Shown: one piece after another, positions 8,895 through 16,622 of the stretch
How positions within the stretch are numbered: position 1 is the stretch's first letter
How the letters are laid out: each line of letters opens with the position of its first letter
From: Candidatus Nomurabacteria bacterium
GTDB lineage: Bacteria; Patescibacteriota; Minisyncoccia; Phycocordibacterales; UBA9973
NCBI GenBank assembly: GCA_026396065.1
Contig: JAPLXO010000001.1
Span: 1-44,137 of the forward strand
Direction: 5' to 3'
DNA length: 44,137 bases
Translations under genes and position numbers: made by a program
Notes under the pieces: model-generated
Databases searched by the model: none
Told to the model about the DNA's origin: nothing
What the model saw: only the letters and a program-made list of their open reading frames with translations

Positions 8895-9113
8895 CTAAGC
8901 TAACTCTTTTAATTTGTCTTGATACTTTTGCATTACTTGCATAGATGCAGTTTGCTGATCTTGACCTGCTTTTATTTTCTCTTGTACTTCTTCAGTAATT
9001 TTTTTAAAAAGTTCAGGATCTTTCTCCATCATTTTTAAAACCATATCTATTTGTTCTTCTGGTACACCTTGTGCTTTCAGCATTTTTTTAAGTAAAAAAT
9101 CTTTTATTGACAT
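8895..9113 (-). CDS. Small helical protein, function unknown
   Basis: 72 residues, almost wholly helical and charged, no membrane segment or signal. I do not recognise a named family. Divergent from the 42-residue membrane protein gene; no SD. Confidence 0.6.
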   Translation of the reverse strand: MSIKDFLLKKMLKAQGVPEEQIDMVLKMMEKDPELFKKITEEVQEKIKAGQDQQTASMQVMQKYQDKLKELA

Positions 9114-9195
9114 ATATTTTATAAATAATTAATAATTTTTTTCTATTCAAACAATAATAACACAAATCATCTTTAAATTAAAGATTTTTTAGAAC

Positions 9196-9233
9196 TGTAA
9201 GATATTGACATTTCATGCGTCATATTATACAGA
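9196..9233 (+). promoter_or_regulatory. Candidate ECF-sigma promoter (with overlapping sigma-70-like elements) of the 42-aa gene
   Basis: TGTAAG (9196-9201), 16 nt, CGTC (9218-9221), the same arrangement as in front of the ECF sigma gene 270 nt downstream. A sigma-70-like TTGACA (9205-9210), 17 nt, TACAGA (9228-9233) overlaps it, so dual control is possible. Confidence 0.5.
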
Positions 9234-9274
9234 TAGCACAAATTAATTAATATTAATCAAAAAAAACAAAAACT

Positions 9275-9403
9275 ATGGAATTTAGTCCCGAAACAACAAA
9301 AATGTTAGAAGTATTATCTGGTTTAGCCCTAATACTACTTGCCTTCTTTTCAATGATGGCCCAAACTAGCAATACTCCTCGTAAACGTAGGGGTGTAAAA
9401 TAA
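9275..9403 (+). CDS. 42-residue single-pass membrane protein (not in the ORF track)
   Basis: ATG at 9275 to TAA at 9403. MEFSPETTKMLEVL leads into one hydrophobic helix (SGLALILLAFFSMMA) and a basic tail (TPRKRRGVK), giving an N-out or N-in single-span anchor with a positively charged cytoplasmic end. It is bracketed by its own promoter and a good terminator, which argues that it is real. Shares a promoter motif with the ECF sigma gene, so it may be a sigma target. Confidence 0.6.
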   Translation: MEFSPETTKMLEVLSGLALILLAFFSMMAQTSNTPRKRRGVK

Positions 9404-9409
9404 AAGTAT

Positions 9410-9443
9410 AATCGCTGCTCTTTAGTGGCGATTTCTTTTTTTT
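9410..9443 (+). terminator. Rho-independent terminator of the 42-aa gene
   Basis: AATCGC/GCGATT stem with a 12-nt loop followed by a T-rich run. Confidence 0.75.
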
Positions 9444-9466
9444 AATTTTTAAAAAGAGTATAATTA

Positions 9467-9492
9467 TGTAATAAAATATACAGTCATACGTC
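9467..9492 (+). promoter_or_regulatory. Candidate autoregulated ECF-sigma promoter
   Basis: TGTAAT (9467-9472), 16 nt, CGTC (9489-9492), then 7 nt to the ATG at 9500. CGTC is a common ECF -10 core. Same spacing as upstream of the 42-aa gene. A sigma-70-like TATAAT (9459-9464) lies just upstream and could give basal expression. Confidence 0.5.
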
Positions 9493-9499
9493 ACAATAT

Positions 9500-10024
9500 A
9501 TGGAAGTAAAAAATGACAACTTAAAAGAAGTTTTTTCAAAAGCATATGATGACTTTGGTGATGCAATTTTTCGCTACTGTAAATTCCAAACTTCAAATCA
9601 TGAATTGGCACTCGACCTAACTGCTGATACTTTTACTAAAACCTGGGAATATCTATCGAGTGGAAAAGAGGTAGATAATCTACGTGCATTTCTTTATCGA
9701 GTTGCTAATAACTTAATTATTGATTATAGAAGAAAGAAAAAATCTGATTCTTTGGATGCAATAACTGAAGCAGGATTTGATATTAAAGACGAGAATGATG
9801 AAAAAATCATGCATGAAAATGCCTTTGAAGGAAAAATGGCTATGGAAGCAGTGCAGAAATTGGATGAAAATTATCGTGATGTATTAATAATGCGTTTTGT
9901 AGAAGATATGTCAGTAAAAGAAATTTCAAAAATATTAAATGAGAAAGAAAATAATATTTCGGTACGAATTCATAGAGCTTTAGAAAAATTAAAGAATTTG
10001 CTTAGTGAAAACAAAGAAAATTAA
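9500..10024 (+). CDS. RNA polymerase sigma factor, sigma-70 family, ECF type
   Basis: 174 residues. Region 2 (about 10-75) is FGDAIFRYCKFQT...DLTADTFTKTWEYL...LRAFLYRVANNLIIDYRRKKK. Region 4 (about 115-170) is LDENYRDVLIMRFVEDMSVKEISKILNEKENNISVRIHRALEKLKNLL, with a clear helix-turn-helix. No sigma-3 domain, so it is ECF-sized. It is followed 4 nt later by a gene for a membrane-anchored protein, the classic sigma/anti-sigma pair. Start at 9500 because the promoter's CGTC box is 7 nt away. Confidence 0.9.
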   Translation: MEVKNDNLKEVFSKAYDDFGDAIFRYCKFQTSNHELALDLTADTFTKTWEYLSSGKEVDNLRAFLYRVANNLIIDYRRKKKSDSLDAITEAGFDIKDENDEKIMHENAFEGKMAMEAVQKLDENYRDVLIMRFVEDMSVKEISKILNEKENNISVRIHRALEKLKNLLSENKEN

Positions 10025-10028
10025 TAAT

Positions 10029-10577
10029 ATGAATGAAGAAAAATTAAACAATTTAATAAATCAAATAAAAGATGAAAAGATGACATCGATTGAAAAAGCT
10101 TTGGTAAAAAACAAAGTGATGTCTTTTGTAAATAACAATCCAATACAAAAAACTACAAAAAAAATAAATTCTTCTAATTCATACTTTACACCTAAATATA
10201 TTTTAAAATTATTAGTTCTAACAATAGTGATATATAGTATTGTTTCTTTTATTTCAAATTTATTATTAAAAGAACAAACAACATCAGAAACAATAATTCA
10301 GACAGAACAAATAAAACCTGAAATACCTTTAGAAATACAAAATACAATAGTAACGGAAGACCCTATAAATACAATAAATATAGACACGACAAAACCAAAC
10401 GAAGAGATAATTATACCAATAGATACGAAAGCTATCCCAGACTATTCATCTAATAATTCAAATTCATCACCAACAGATTTAACACCGGAAGAACTGCTTC
10501 GTCTACGTAAAAACCAAACAGAAACAACACAAATAGATACTAATGCAATCCAAAAAATAACACCAAAAAATCCATAA
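10029..10577 (+). CDS. Probable membrane-anchored anti-sigma factor
   Basis: The ORF track starts at 10005, but the ATG at 10029 (MNEEKLNN) is preferred because it clears the sigma gene stop by 4 nt. About 182 residues: a charged cytoplasmic N-terminus (about 55 residues) with a helical hairpin, one membrane helix (LKLLVLTIVIYSIVSFISNLLL), then a Thr/Pro/Asn-rich disordered outer part. No ZAS zinc motif or other named anti-sigma domain is visible, so the role rests on position and topology. Its last 136 nt overlap, antisense, the end of the lamin-tail gene. Confidence 0.6.
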   Translation: MNEEKLNNLINQIKDEKMTSIEKALVKNKVMSFVNNNPIQKTTKKINSSNSYFTPKYILKLLVLTIVIYSIVSFISNLLLKEQTTSETIIQTEQIKPEIPLEIQNTIVTEDPINTINIDTTKPNEEIIIPIDTKAIPDYSSNNSNSSPTDLTPEELLRLRKNQTETTQIDTNAIQKITPKNP

Positions 10578-11917
10578 GATTTAAGGGTACTATTGTTAGA
10601 ATTTATAGCAGAAGCAGAGAAATCCTCAGGATCAAGTGATGATATTTCTTTGTTCTCTAAAAAATCTGAGGGATTTATTTTACTTTCTAAAGTTTTTTTA
10701 ATTGCTATTTTCTGAGTAATTATTTTTGGAATTAAAGAATCTCCATAGTTAAAAACAACTTCATTTGTAGGAGATAATAATTTTAAATTATTTTTGTCAT
10801 TTACAGTAAAATTCGTAATTCTTGAAGATATTTTAACTGTCTTTTTTGTAGGAATAATAGTATTTTTAGAAAAATTAAAAGATTTATTATCAACAGAAAG
10901 AGACCATCCAGAAAGGTCAGCATCAAAATCAGAATTATTTGTAAGTTCAACAAAAAAATCTTTTTCATCACCAACAGATGAAATATAAATACTCGATGGT
11001 GCAATTTTTATATTTATTCTATCAGTAGCATCTGGAATATCAGAAAAATAATTTGGGTAATGTTCTAAAATAACATTGTAATCTCCTGGGTAAAAATAAG
11101 TATGAGTGAATTTTTCATTATTAGTTACCAGCACTTGCCTAGAATCTCCATCACCAAAATTCCATAAATACCTACCGTCAAAAATACTTTTTCCATTAGA
11201 ATAAAAAGTTTCTCCTTTAAAATTAATTGGAATATTCACAAAAGAATTATTTCGTACTGTGATTTTTGTTTTGACTATTGGTATTTCTAATACTTTTGGT
11301 TTTGTAATTACTGTTTGTTCTGTAGAAGATACAGCGTCATTATTGTCTCCATCAGTAGTGTCACCTCCAGAAGTATTATTTCCACCATTTGAATTATTTG
11401 GACAAGTAGAATTTACTGTTTTTGGAGTTTGAGATGATGAACACCAAGTAGTACCATCAAATTGTAAAGAATTTCCATCTGTTGGATTTGAAGAACAAGA
11501 ACCAACACAATCACTAGCATTTACACTACCCCATCCAATTTTACTTACTTCTTGATCATTTCCATTATATAAAACGATTGAATTATCATCAGCAAGACTA
11601 TACGAACTTGGCCATGAAATATCTGGCTGAACATTACCAGTATAACCGGGATCTTTTGCTAATAATAAATATCCATTAATAGATTTATCTTTAAAGTGAG
11701 TTGCTGATACAAGCGAATATTCTGCTCCAGAAGAAGTTTTACGTTTAATATACCAATCTGTTAAATCTTGATTTTGACTTGAATAAAGTTCTATAAATTC
11801 ATCATTTGTGTCTGACCCACCAATCTGCACTTCATTTATAATTACATTTGCAAAAGCAACCTGAAAAGACGATAGAAAGATAATACTAACCAAAACCAAA
11901 AGTATCTTTTTGTACAT
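10442..11917 (-). CDS. Surface protein with two lamin-tail domains and a PKD domain
   Basis: 491 residues. Signal peptide MYKKILLVLVSIIFLSSFQVAFA. The first lamin-tail-like domain (NVIINEVQIGGSDTNDEFIELYSSQNQDLTDWYI) covers about 24-170. After a Ser/Thr/Gly/Asn linker comes a PKD domain (WNFGDGDSRQV...FTHTYFYPGDYNVILEH, about 250-290), then a second lamin-tail-like segment (about 310-395). The C-terminal membrane helix (FFGVIFWIALVSICVVSVWFL) ends in RRR. Anchored cell-surface adhesin or structural protein. Convergent with, and overlapping, the anti-sigma gene. Confidence 0.8.
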   Translation of the reverse strand: MYKKILLVLVSIIFLSSFQVAFANVIINEVQIGGSDTNDEFIELYSSQNQDLTDWYIKRKTSSGAEYSLVSATHFKDKSINGYLLLAKDPGYTGNVQPDISWPSSYSLADDNSIVLYNGNDQEVSKIGWGSVNASDCVGSCSSNPTDGNSLQFDGTTWCSSSQTPKTVNSTCPNNSNGGNNTSGGDTTDGDNNDAVSSTEQTVITKPKVLEIPIVKTKITVRNNSFVNIPINFKGETFYSNGKSIFDGRYLWNFGDGDSRQVLVTNNEKFTHTYFYPGDYNVILEHYPNYFSDIPDATDRINIKIAPSSIYISSVGDEKDFFVELTNNSDFDADLSGWSLSVDNKSFNFSKNTIIPTKKTVKISSRITNFTVNDKNNLKLLSPTNEVVFNYGDSLIPKIITQKIAIKKTLESKINPSDFLENKEISSLDPEDFSASAINSNNSTLKSYGFFGVIFWIALVSICVVSVWFLRRRSSSSGVKSVGDEFELLDE

Positions 11918-11924
11918 AATGATA

Positions 11925-11955
11925 TTGTTTTAAAATATTAATGATATGTTATAAT
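11925..11955 (+). promoter_or_regulatory. Promoter of the PfkB kinase gene, nearly leaderless
   Basis: TTGTTT (11925-11930), 19 nt, TATAAT (11950-11955), with the ATG at 11965 only 9 nt on. The spacing is long but the -10 is perfect. Confidence 0.5.
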
Positions 11956-11964
11956 ATTAACAAT

Positions 11965-12969
11965 ATGAATGAAAACATCAAGATAGATTTTTTAGGAATT
12001 GGGGATATTGTAATTGATGCTTTTATAAAGCTAAATGATGCCCATGAGCATAAGGGTTTAGACGGAGAACAAAGCGATGAATTATGTTTGCGTTTTGGAG
12101 ACAAAATACCTTATGAGTCTGTAGATGTACTCTATGCTGTAGGAAATAGCCCTAATGCAGCAGTATCTGCTTCAAGACTTGGTCTACGTACTGCATTATT
12201 ATCTACTATCGGTGATGATAGAAATGGTCAAGAATGCTTGGAAGTGCTTAAAAAAGAAAATATTATAACAGACTACATCAAGACTGATACTGCTAAAAAA
12301 ACAAATTACCATTATGTACTTTGGTATGGACCAGAAAGAACTATATTAATCAAGCATGAAGAATTTAATTATCATCTACCACCGATGCCAGAAATTGGAT
12401 GGATTTATCTTTCTTCTATGGCAGAAAATTCTCTTCCTTATCATTCTGAAATTATAGAATTTTTAAAAAATCACCCTGAAACAAAACTAGCTTTTCAACC
12501 AGGAACATTTCAAATTAAGCTCGGTACTGAAAAGTTAAAAGATATTTATTCTCGCACAGAAATATTTTTCTGTAATTTAGAAGAGGCTGAAAGAATTTTA
12601 AATATTCAAAATAAAGATATTAAAGTACTAGTAAAAGGTATCCACGACTTAGGACCAAAAATCGTAGCTATTAGTGATGGGCCAAATGGTGCTTATGCAT
12701 CAGATGGTACCGATATATATTTCATCCCAATGTATAATGATGGTAACGCTCCTTTTGAAAGAACAGGGGCTGGTGATGCATTTTCTTCTACATTTACTGT
12801 AGCTATTGCACATAATAAAAATATACAAGAAGCCTTGGCTTGGGGACCTATTAATTCAATGAATGTAGTAAAATATGTCGGCGCTCAAAAAGGATTACTT
12901 TCAAAGGATAAATTGGAAGAATATTTATCAAAAGCCACTGAAAATTATAAGGTACAAAAATTAGTTTAA
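11965..12969 (+). CDS. PfkB family carbohydrate/nucleoside kinase
   Basis: About 334 residues from the preferred start MNENIKIDFLG (the track's ATG at 11941 lies upstream of the -10 box). Ribokinase-like fold: VGNSPNAAVSASRLGLRTALLSTIGDD is the N-terminal signature region with the glycine pair altered. ERTGAGDAFSSTF (about 270) is the C-terminal signature with anion hole and catalytic Asp. Substrate (ribose, fructose-6-phosphate, adenosine) cannot be told; a sugar kinase would feed the pentose-phosphate operon nearby. Confidence 0.85.
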   Translation: MNENIKIDFLGIGDIVIDAFIKLNDAHEHKGLDGEQSDELCLRFGDKIPYESVDVLYAVGNSPNAAVSASRLGLRTALLSTIGDDRNGQECLEVLKKENIITDYIKTDTAKKTNYHYVLWYGPERTILIKHEEFNYHLPPMPEIGWIYLSSMAENSLPYHSEIIEFLKNHPETKLAFQPGTFQIKLGTEKLKDIYSRTEIFFCNLEEAERILNIQNKDIKVLVKGIHDLGPKIVAISDGPNGAYASDGTDIYFIPMYNDGNAPFERTGAGDAFSSTFTVAIAHNKNIQEALAWGPINSMNVVKYVGAQKGLLSKDKLEEYLSKATENYKVQKLV

Positions 12970-12986
12970 TAATAAAATAAAAATAT

Positions 12987-13238
12987 ATGGAAAATATAAA
13001 AATAGATGGAATGGAAGAAGGTTTACCACCAATACAAGGTGATGTAAATATCATACTGGAAAATATAATTAAAACAGTTGAGGGAGAAATTTTAGAAAAC
13101 AAGGCATTGGAAAATAAAAACGGAATAGAAAATTCTATACAAAAATTAAATAGATTAAAAAATGAATTAAACAAAATATATAAAAAACAAGGGATCGAAG
13201 AAAAAAGAGATGAAATAATAAAAAAAAAGATGAAATAA
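12987..13238 (+). CDS. Small charged helical protein, function unknown
   Basis: 83 residues, Lys/Glu/Asn-rich, predicted coiled coil in the second half (IENSIQKLNRLKNELNKIYKKQ). Lies 17 nt after the kinase gene on the same strand, so probably co-transcribed. No recognised family. Confidence 0.5.
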   Translation: MENIKIDGMEEGLPPIQGDVNIILENIIKTVEGEILENKALENKNGIENSIQKLNRLKNELNKIYKKQGIEEKRDEIIKKKMK

Positions 13239-13257
13239 ATACTTTTATAGAATCAAA

Positions 13258-14268
13258 TTAAACTTTTCTTTTCAATACTTTCCTCACTGCTTCTTTTATA
13301 GATTCTTTACCCATACCATAATGCTCTGTGAGTTCATCTTGAGTTCCTGATTGACCAAAACTATCATGAACACCGATAAATTCTACTGGTGTTGGACAAT
13401 TTTGTGCGAGCACTTCTGCAACAGCAGATCCCATTCCTCCTGCTATTTGATGTTCTTCAACGGTGACTATTGCACGACACTCTTTTGCGAGAGTAATAAT
13501 TGCTTCAATATCTATCGGCTTGATAGTTGCTAAATTCATAACTTTTATTTTTATTCCTTCGCCATTATTCTCACTTGCAAGTTCTTTTGCAACCATTATC
13601 GCACGATATAAAAGTGCACCAGTTGCAATGATTCCGACTTGTGCGAGTCCCATATCAGGCATCCAATATATTTCTGACTTCCCTATTTTAAAAGGAGTTT
13701 CTTCTGTAGTAATTATCGGTGTTTTCTCACGAGCGAGGCGTAGATATGTAGGTGTTTTTGTTTTAGCAATTTGTATAGTCGCACGTTTTGCTTCAAGTGC
13801 ATCACAAGGAGAAATTACATCGAGGTTTGGAATAACGCGAGTAATAGCAATATCTTCTATCGCTTGGTGTGTACCTCCATCTGGACCGACAGAAATACCA
13901 GCATGACTACCGATGATTTTCACAGGACGATCGTTGTAACAAATACTTGTGCGAATTGGCTCCCAATTTCTCCCAGGTGAAAACATTGCATAGCTAGACA
14001 TAAAAGAAATTTTTCCCATTGCCGCCATACCACTAGATACGGTCGCTAGATTTTGTTCTGCTACGCCGACTTGCACAAAACGTTCAGGAAATTTTTCTTT
14101 AAATAAATGCATTTGTGTACTCTCAGTAAGATCAGCACAAAGAGCAACGACATTTTTATCCGCTTCTCCAGCAATCACTAAACCAAGACCGAATCCTTTT
14201 CTAATAGGAACTTGTTCAACATCTTCGTTAAAAATTTTTGTATTAAGTTTTAATTGTGGGTTTAACAT
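13258..14268 (-). CDS. Transketolase, C-terminal subunit (pyrimidine-binding and C-terminal domains)
   Basis: 336 residues, COG3958-type half-transketolase. Contains the TPP pyrimidine-binding domain (CADLTESTQMHLFKEKFPERFVQVGVAEQNLATVSSGMAAMG, with the catalytic Glu in GVAEQN) and the transketolase C domain (about 205-330, VEEHQIAGGMGSAVAE). Works with the preceding gene product to move two-carbon units between sugar phosphates. Last gene of the carbon operon; a repeat-like hairpin separates it from its partner gene. Confidence 0.93.
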   Translation of the reverse strand: MLNPQLKLNTKIFNEDVEQVPIRKGFGLGLVIAGEADKNVVALCADLTESTQMHLFKEKFPERFVQVGVAEQNLATVSSGMAAMGKISFMSSYAMFSPGRNWEPIRTSICYNDRPVKIIGSHAGISVGPDGGTHQAIEDIAITRVIPNLDVISPCDALEAKRATIQIAKTKTPTYLRLAREKTPIITTEETPFKIGKSEIYWMPDMGLAQVGIIATGALLYRAIMVAKELASENNGEGIKIKVMNLATIKPIDIEAIITLAKECRAIVTVEEHQIAGGMGSAVAEVLAQNCPTPVEFIGVHDSFGQSGTQDELTEHYGMGKESIKEAVRKVLKRKV

Positions 14269-14281
14269 TTTTTTGTATTCT

Positions 14282-14316
14282 CCCTCTCCTTAATGAGGAG
14301 AGGGTTGGGGTGAGGT
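14282..14316. repeat. Intergenic hairpin repeat between the two transketolase genes
   Basis: CCCTCTCCT/AGGAGAGGG (9-bp stem, 5-nt loop) followed by TTGGGGTGAGG. This resembles a widely scattered bacterial intergenic repeat motif known to me from other genomes, not matched by search. It is GC-rich in an AT-rich neighbourhood. On the minus strand it puts a purine-rich GGAGAGGGAG about 12 nt before the tktC ATG. Confidence 0.5.
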
Positions 14317-14326
14317 TCTTTTAATT

Positions 14327-15220
14327 TTATTGATGTTCACTAACTATTTGCCCACCAAGAGTGCGAAGTTCTGCTAATACTACAGCACCTTGTTCGGCTT
14401 TTTTAATTTTGTCTTCTGGACCTGATCCAGGTGGATTTCCATGCCAACGATAATCTCTCTCAAATTCTTTTACTCCTTTTCCAGGAATTGTGTGTGCAAT
14501 TATTACAGTCGGCTTTTCATATATAGCCTGAGCTTGTTCTACGGCTTCATTTAAAGCTTGAAAGTCATGACCGGAAACTTCTATCACATGCCAATTAAAA
14601 GCTCGCCATTTGTCAGCGAGAGATTCCAAAGGCATCACGTCTTCTGTATATCCTTCGATTTGAATATTATTTCTATCTACAATAGCAATTAAATTCCTTA
14701 ATTTATTTTTTCCTGCGAGCATTACAGCCTCCCAGTTTGCTCCTTCATCGAGTTCTCCATCACCAAGGAAACAATAGATATACCTTTCAATATTTGCCCC
14801 ATTGTCCATCCTGTCAGCGAGAGCCATACCGACAGCCTGCCCGAGACCGAGGCCGAGTGGACCTGAAGAAGTTTCTACATATGGTAAATATTCACGGTGT
14901 GGATGACCTTGTAAACGTGTGCCAAATTTTCTTAAAGTTTTAAGTTCTTCAACTCCGAAATATCCTGCGTGAGCCATCGTCGCATAAAGTACCGGACAAA
15001 TGTGACCATTTGAAAGGACTAATCTGTCACGTTCTGGCCAAGATGGATTCTTTGAATCGTGACGCAAGATATGAAAATAAAAAAGTGTAAAAACATCTGC
15101 CATGCCGAGCGGGCCGGCAGTGTGTCCCGACTTCGCTTCGATCAATGATTCAATAATAGATATGCGAATATCATTCGCCTTTTTTTCTAAATCAAATATT
15201 TTAGATTGTGTAAGATACAT
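14327..15220 (-). CDS. Transketolase, N-terminal subunit (TPP-binding)
   Basis: 297 residues, COG3959-type. The TPP/Mg motif is GDGELDEGANWEAVMLAGKNKLRNLIAIVDRNN (about 148-180); substrate/TPP histidines are in KSGHTAGPLGMAD and LQGHPHRE. Together with the next gene it makes a full transketolase. It starts 7 nt after rpe. Splitting of transketolase is common in archaea and in Patescibacteria. Confidence 0.94.
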   Translation of the reverse strand: MYLTQSKIFDLEKKANDIRISIIESLIEAKSGHTAGPLGMADVFTLFYFHILRHDSKNPSWPERDRLVLSNGHICPVLYATMAHAGYFGVEELKTLRKFGTRLQGHPHREYLPYVETSSGPLGLGLGQAVGMALADRMDNGANIERYIYCFLGDGELDEGANWEAVMLAGKNKLRNLIAIVDRNNIQIEGYTEDVMPLESLADKWRAFNWHVIEVSGHDFQALNEAVEQAQAIYEKPTVIIAHTIPGKGVKEFERDYRWHGNPPGSGPEDKIKKAEQGAVVLAELRTLGGQIVSEHQ

Positions 15221-15227
15221 ATTTTAA

Positions 15228-15941
15228 TTATATCAAATTCTCAAACATCTCAACAGTACCAATAATGTCACTGGTTTTAAAAATAGCGGAGCCGATCACT
15301 AGGCGATCAGCGCACGCGTTTACTAACGCGGGCGCTGTATCTGTATTCACAGATCCATCAACACTAATGACAAGTTCTGGAAACTTTTCTTTTAAATTTT
15401 TTATTTGTTCTAAAACTCTTTCATCAAAATCTTGTCCTTGAAAACCAACGTTTTCAATACCCATACATTGTACAAAATCAATATGTGGAACAATGGGGAA
15501 AATATTTTCTATTGGTGTGGTAGTTTTTATTGCGACACCTATTTGTATAGTCTCTCTTATATATAAATCTATTCCCTCTAAAAAATCTTGAAAAGCATTC
15601 AAATCTCTTTGTGCTTCAAGATGAAATATTACTCTTTTAGGTCCAAACCTAGTATAAAAATCAAAATTCTCAACCGCATCACAAACCATTAAATCAAATT
15701 CAAAATCAATGTCTTCCCAAAATGGCAAGCCTTCTTGTTCATTTAAAATTGCTTGAGCATGATAATCAAGTTCACTTATTTCTCTATCTGCTCCAGTCGA
15801 GCGGAATGGCCAAGTATAATTTTGTACATATACGCCATCAGCAATATCTATTTGCACAAGCGGAACAACTCCACGCACAAGTGCAATTTTATTTTTTAAA
15901 TCATCATAACTCTTTGTAAGTATTGTAGGTATTACTTCCAT
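15228..15941 (-). CDS. rpe: Ribulose-phosphate 3-epimerase, divergent
   Basis: 237 residues, TIM barrel. The family landmarks are recognisable but altered: LVQIDIADGVYV stands where VVHFDVMDxxYVP is usual, FEFDLMV where DVHLM is usual, and SVDGSVN where EVDGGV is usual. Two metal-binding histidines are therefore Gln and Asp, while both catalytic aspartates (QID and SVDG) are kept. The operon position between rpiB and transketolase supports epimerase function; metal use may differ. Confidence 0.75.
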   Translation of the reverse strand: MEVIPTILTKSYDDLKNKIALVRGVVPLVQIDIADGVYVQNYTWPFRSTGADREISELDYHAQAILNEQEGLPFWEDIDFEFDLMVCDAVENFDFYTRFGPKRVIFHLEAQRDLNAFQDFLEGIDLYIRETIQIGVAIKTTTPIENIFPIVPHIDFVQCMGIENVGFQGQDFDERVLEQIKNLKEKFPELVISVDGSVNTDTAPALVNACADRLVIGSAIFKTSDIIGTVEMFENLI

Positions 15942-15949
15942 AATTAAAA

Positions 15950-16402
15950 CTATTTATCAGTATCTAACTTTTCTATTCTCCTAATATGTCTTTCATCACC
16001 GGAAAATTTTGTATTTAGAAAAAGCTCTATTGCGAATTTTATTTCATCTTCAGTAGCAAAACGAACTCCAATAGAAATAATATTTGCATCATTATGTTCG
16101 CGACATACTTTTACAATATCTAGATTGCTTCCATAATATTCACAAGCTCTTACACCATCAATTCTATTTGCATCCATAGCTTCACCTTCTCCTGAACCAC
16201 CAAGAATAATCCCAAAACTCCCCTTTTCTTTAGCTACAGCTTCTGCTACTGGACGAATAAAATCTGGATAATCATCATCTTTATTAAGACTAAAAGCCCC
16301 TTTATCTATGACTTCATAATCCAAACCTAAACCACTTAAATATTCTTTAAGTTTTTCTTTTAATTCATATCCTGCATGATCTGAGCCAATGTAGATTTTC
16401 AT
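15950..16402 (-). CDS. rpiB: Ribose-5-phosphate isomerase B, actinobacterial-like active site
   Basis: 150 residues. GSDHAGYELK at the N-terminus and IILGGSGEGEAMDANRIDGVRACEY in the middle. The catalytic Cys of the E. coli type is missing, and the GGSGxGE form with a conserved Glu is that of M. tuberculosis RpiB, where Glu acts as base. Interconverts ribulose-5-P and ribose-5-P. Spaced 5 nt after the small gene and 8 nt before rpe. Confidence 0.9.
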   Translation of the reverse strand: MKIYIGSDHAGYELKEKLKEYLSGLGLDYEVIDKGAFSLNKDDDYPDFIRPVAEAVAKEKGSFGIILGGSGEGEAMDANRIDGVRACEYYGSNLDIVKVCREHNDANIISIGVRFATEDEIKFAIELFLNTKFSGDERHIRRIEKLDTDK

Positions 16403-16407
16403 AAATA

Positions 16408-16608
16408 TTATGCAGCTTCTTGTTCTTCAAATTCTACACCCATTGCTTTTAATTCACCTCTCAATTTATCTATTTCGTTTTGAACTTGATCTTTTTCTTC
16501 TCCAGATAAACCAAGAACTTCTAATTCTAATCTTCCTAATTTATCAAATTTCATTTCTTTGTCTGACAATCTTGTGACTGAGCCTCCTTCATAATGTTCT
16601 ATATTCAT
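16408..16608 (-). CDS. Small protein between gapA and rpiB, function unknown
   Basis: 66 residues, acidic, with a helical C-terminal half (GEEKDQVQNEIDKLRGELKAMG). No motif recognised. It lies inside the carbon operon (14 nt after gapA, 5 nt before rpiB), so it may be a regulator or an assembly partner; that is inference from position only. Confidence 0.55.
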   Translation of the reverse strand: MNIEHYEGGSVTRLSDKEMKFDKLGRLELEVLGLSGEEKDQVQNEIDKLRGELKAMGVEFEEQEAA

Positions 16609-16622
16609 AAAATTATATTTAA

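Noticed and set aside
10005-10028. Upstream ATG of the anti-sigma gene used in the ORF track
   Set aside because: It lies within the sigma gene; the second Met gives clean 4-nt spacing. The longer form cannot be fully excluded.
11941-11964. Upstream ATG of the PfkB gene used in the ORF track
   Set aside because: It lies upstream of the predicted -10 box; the ATG at 11965 fits promoter and protein family.
13463-13906. 147-aa plus-strand ORF
   Set aside because: Antisense shadow of the transketolase C-terminal subunit gene.
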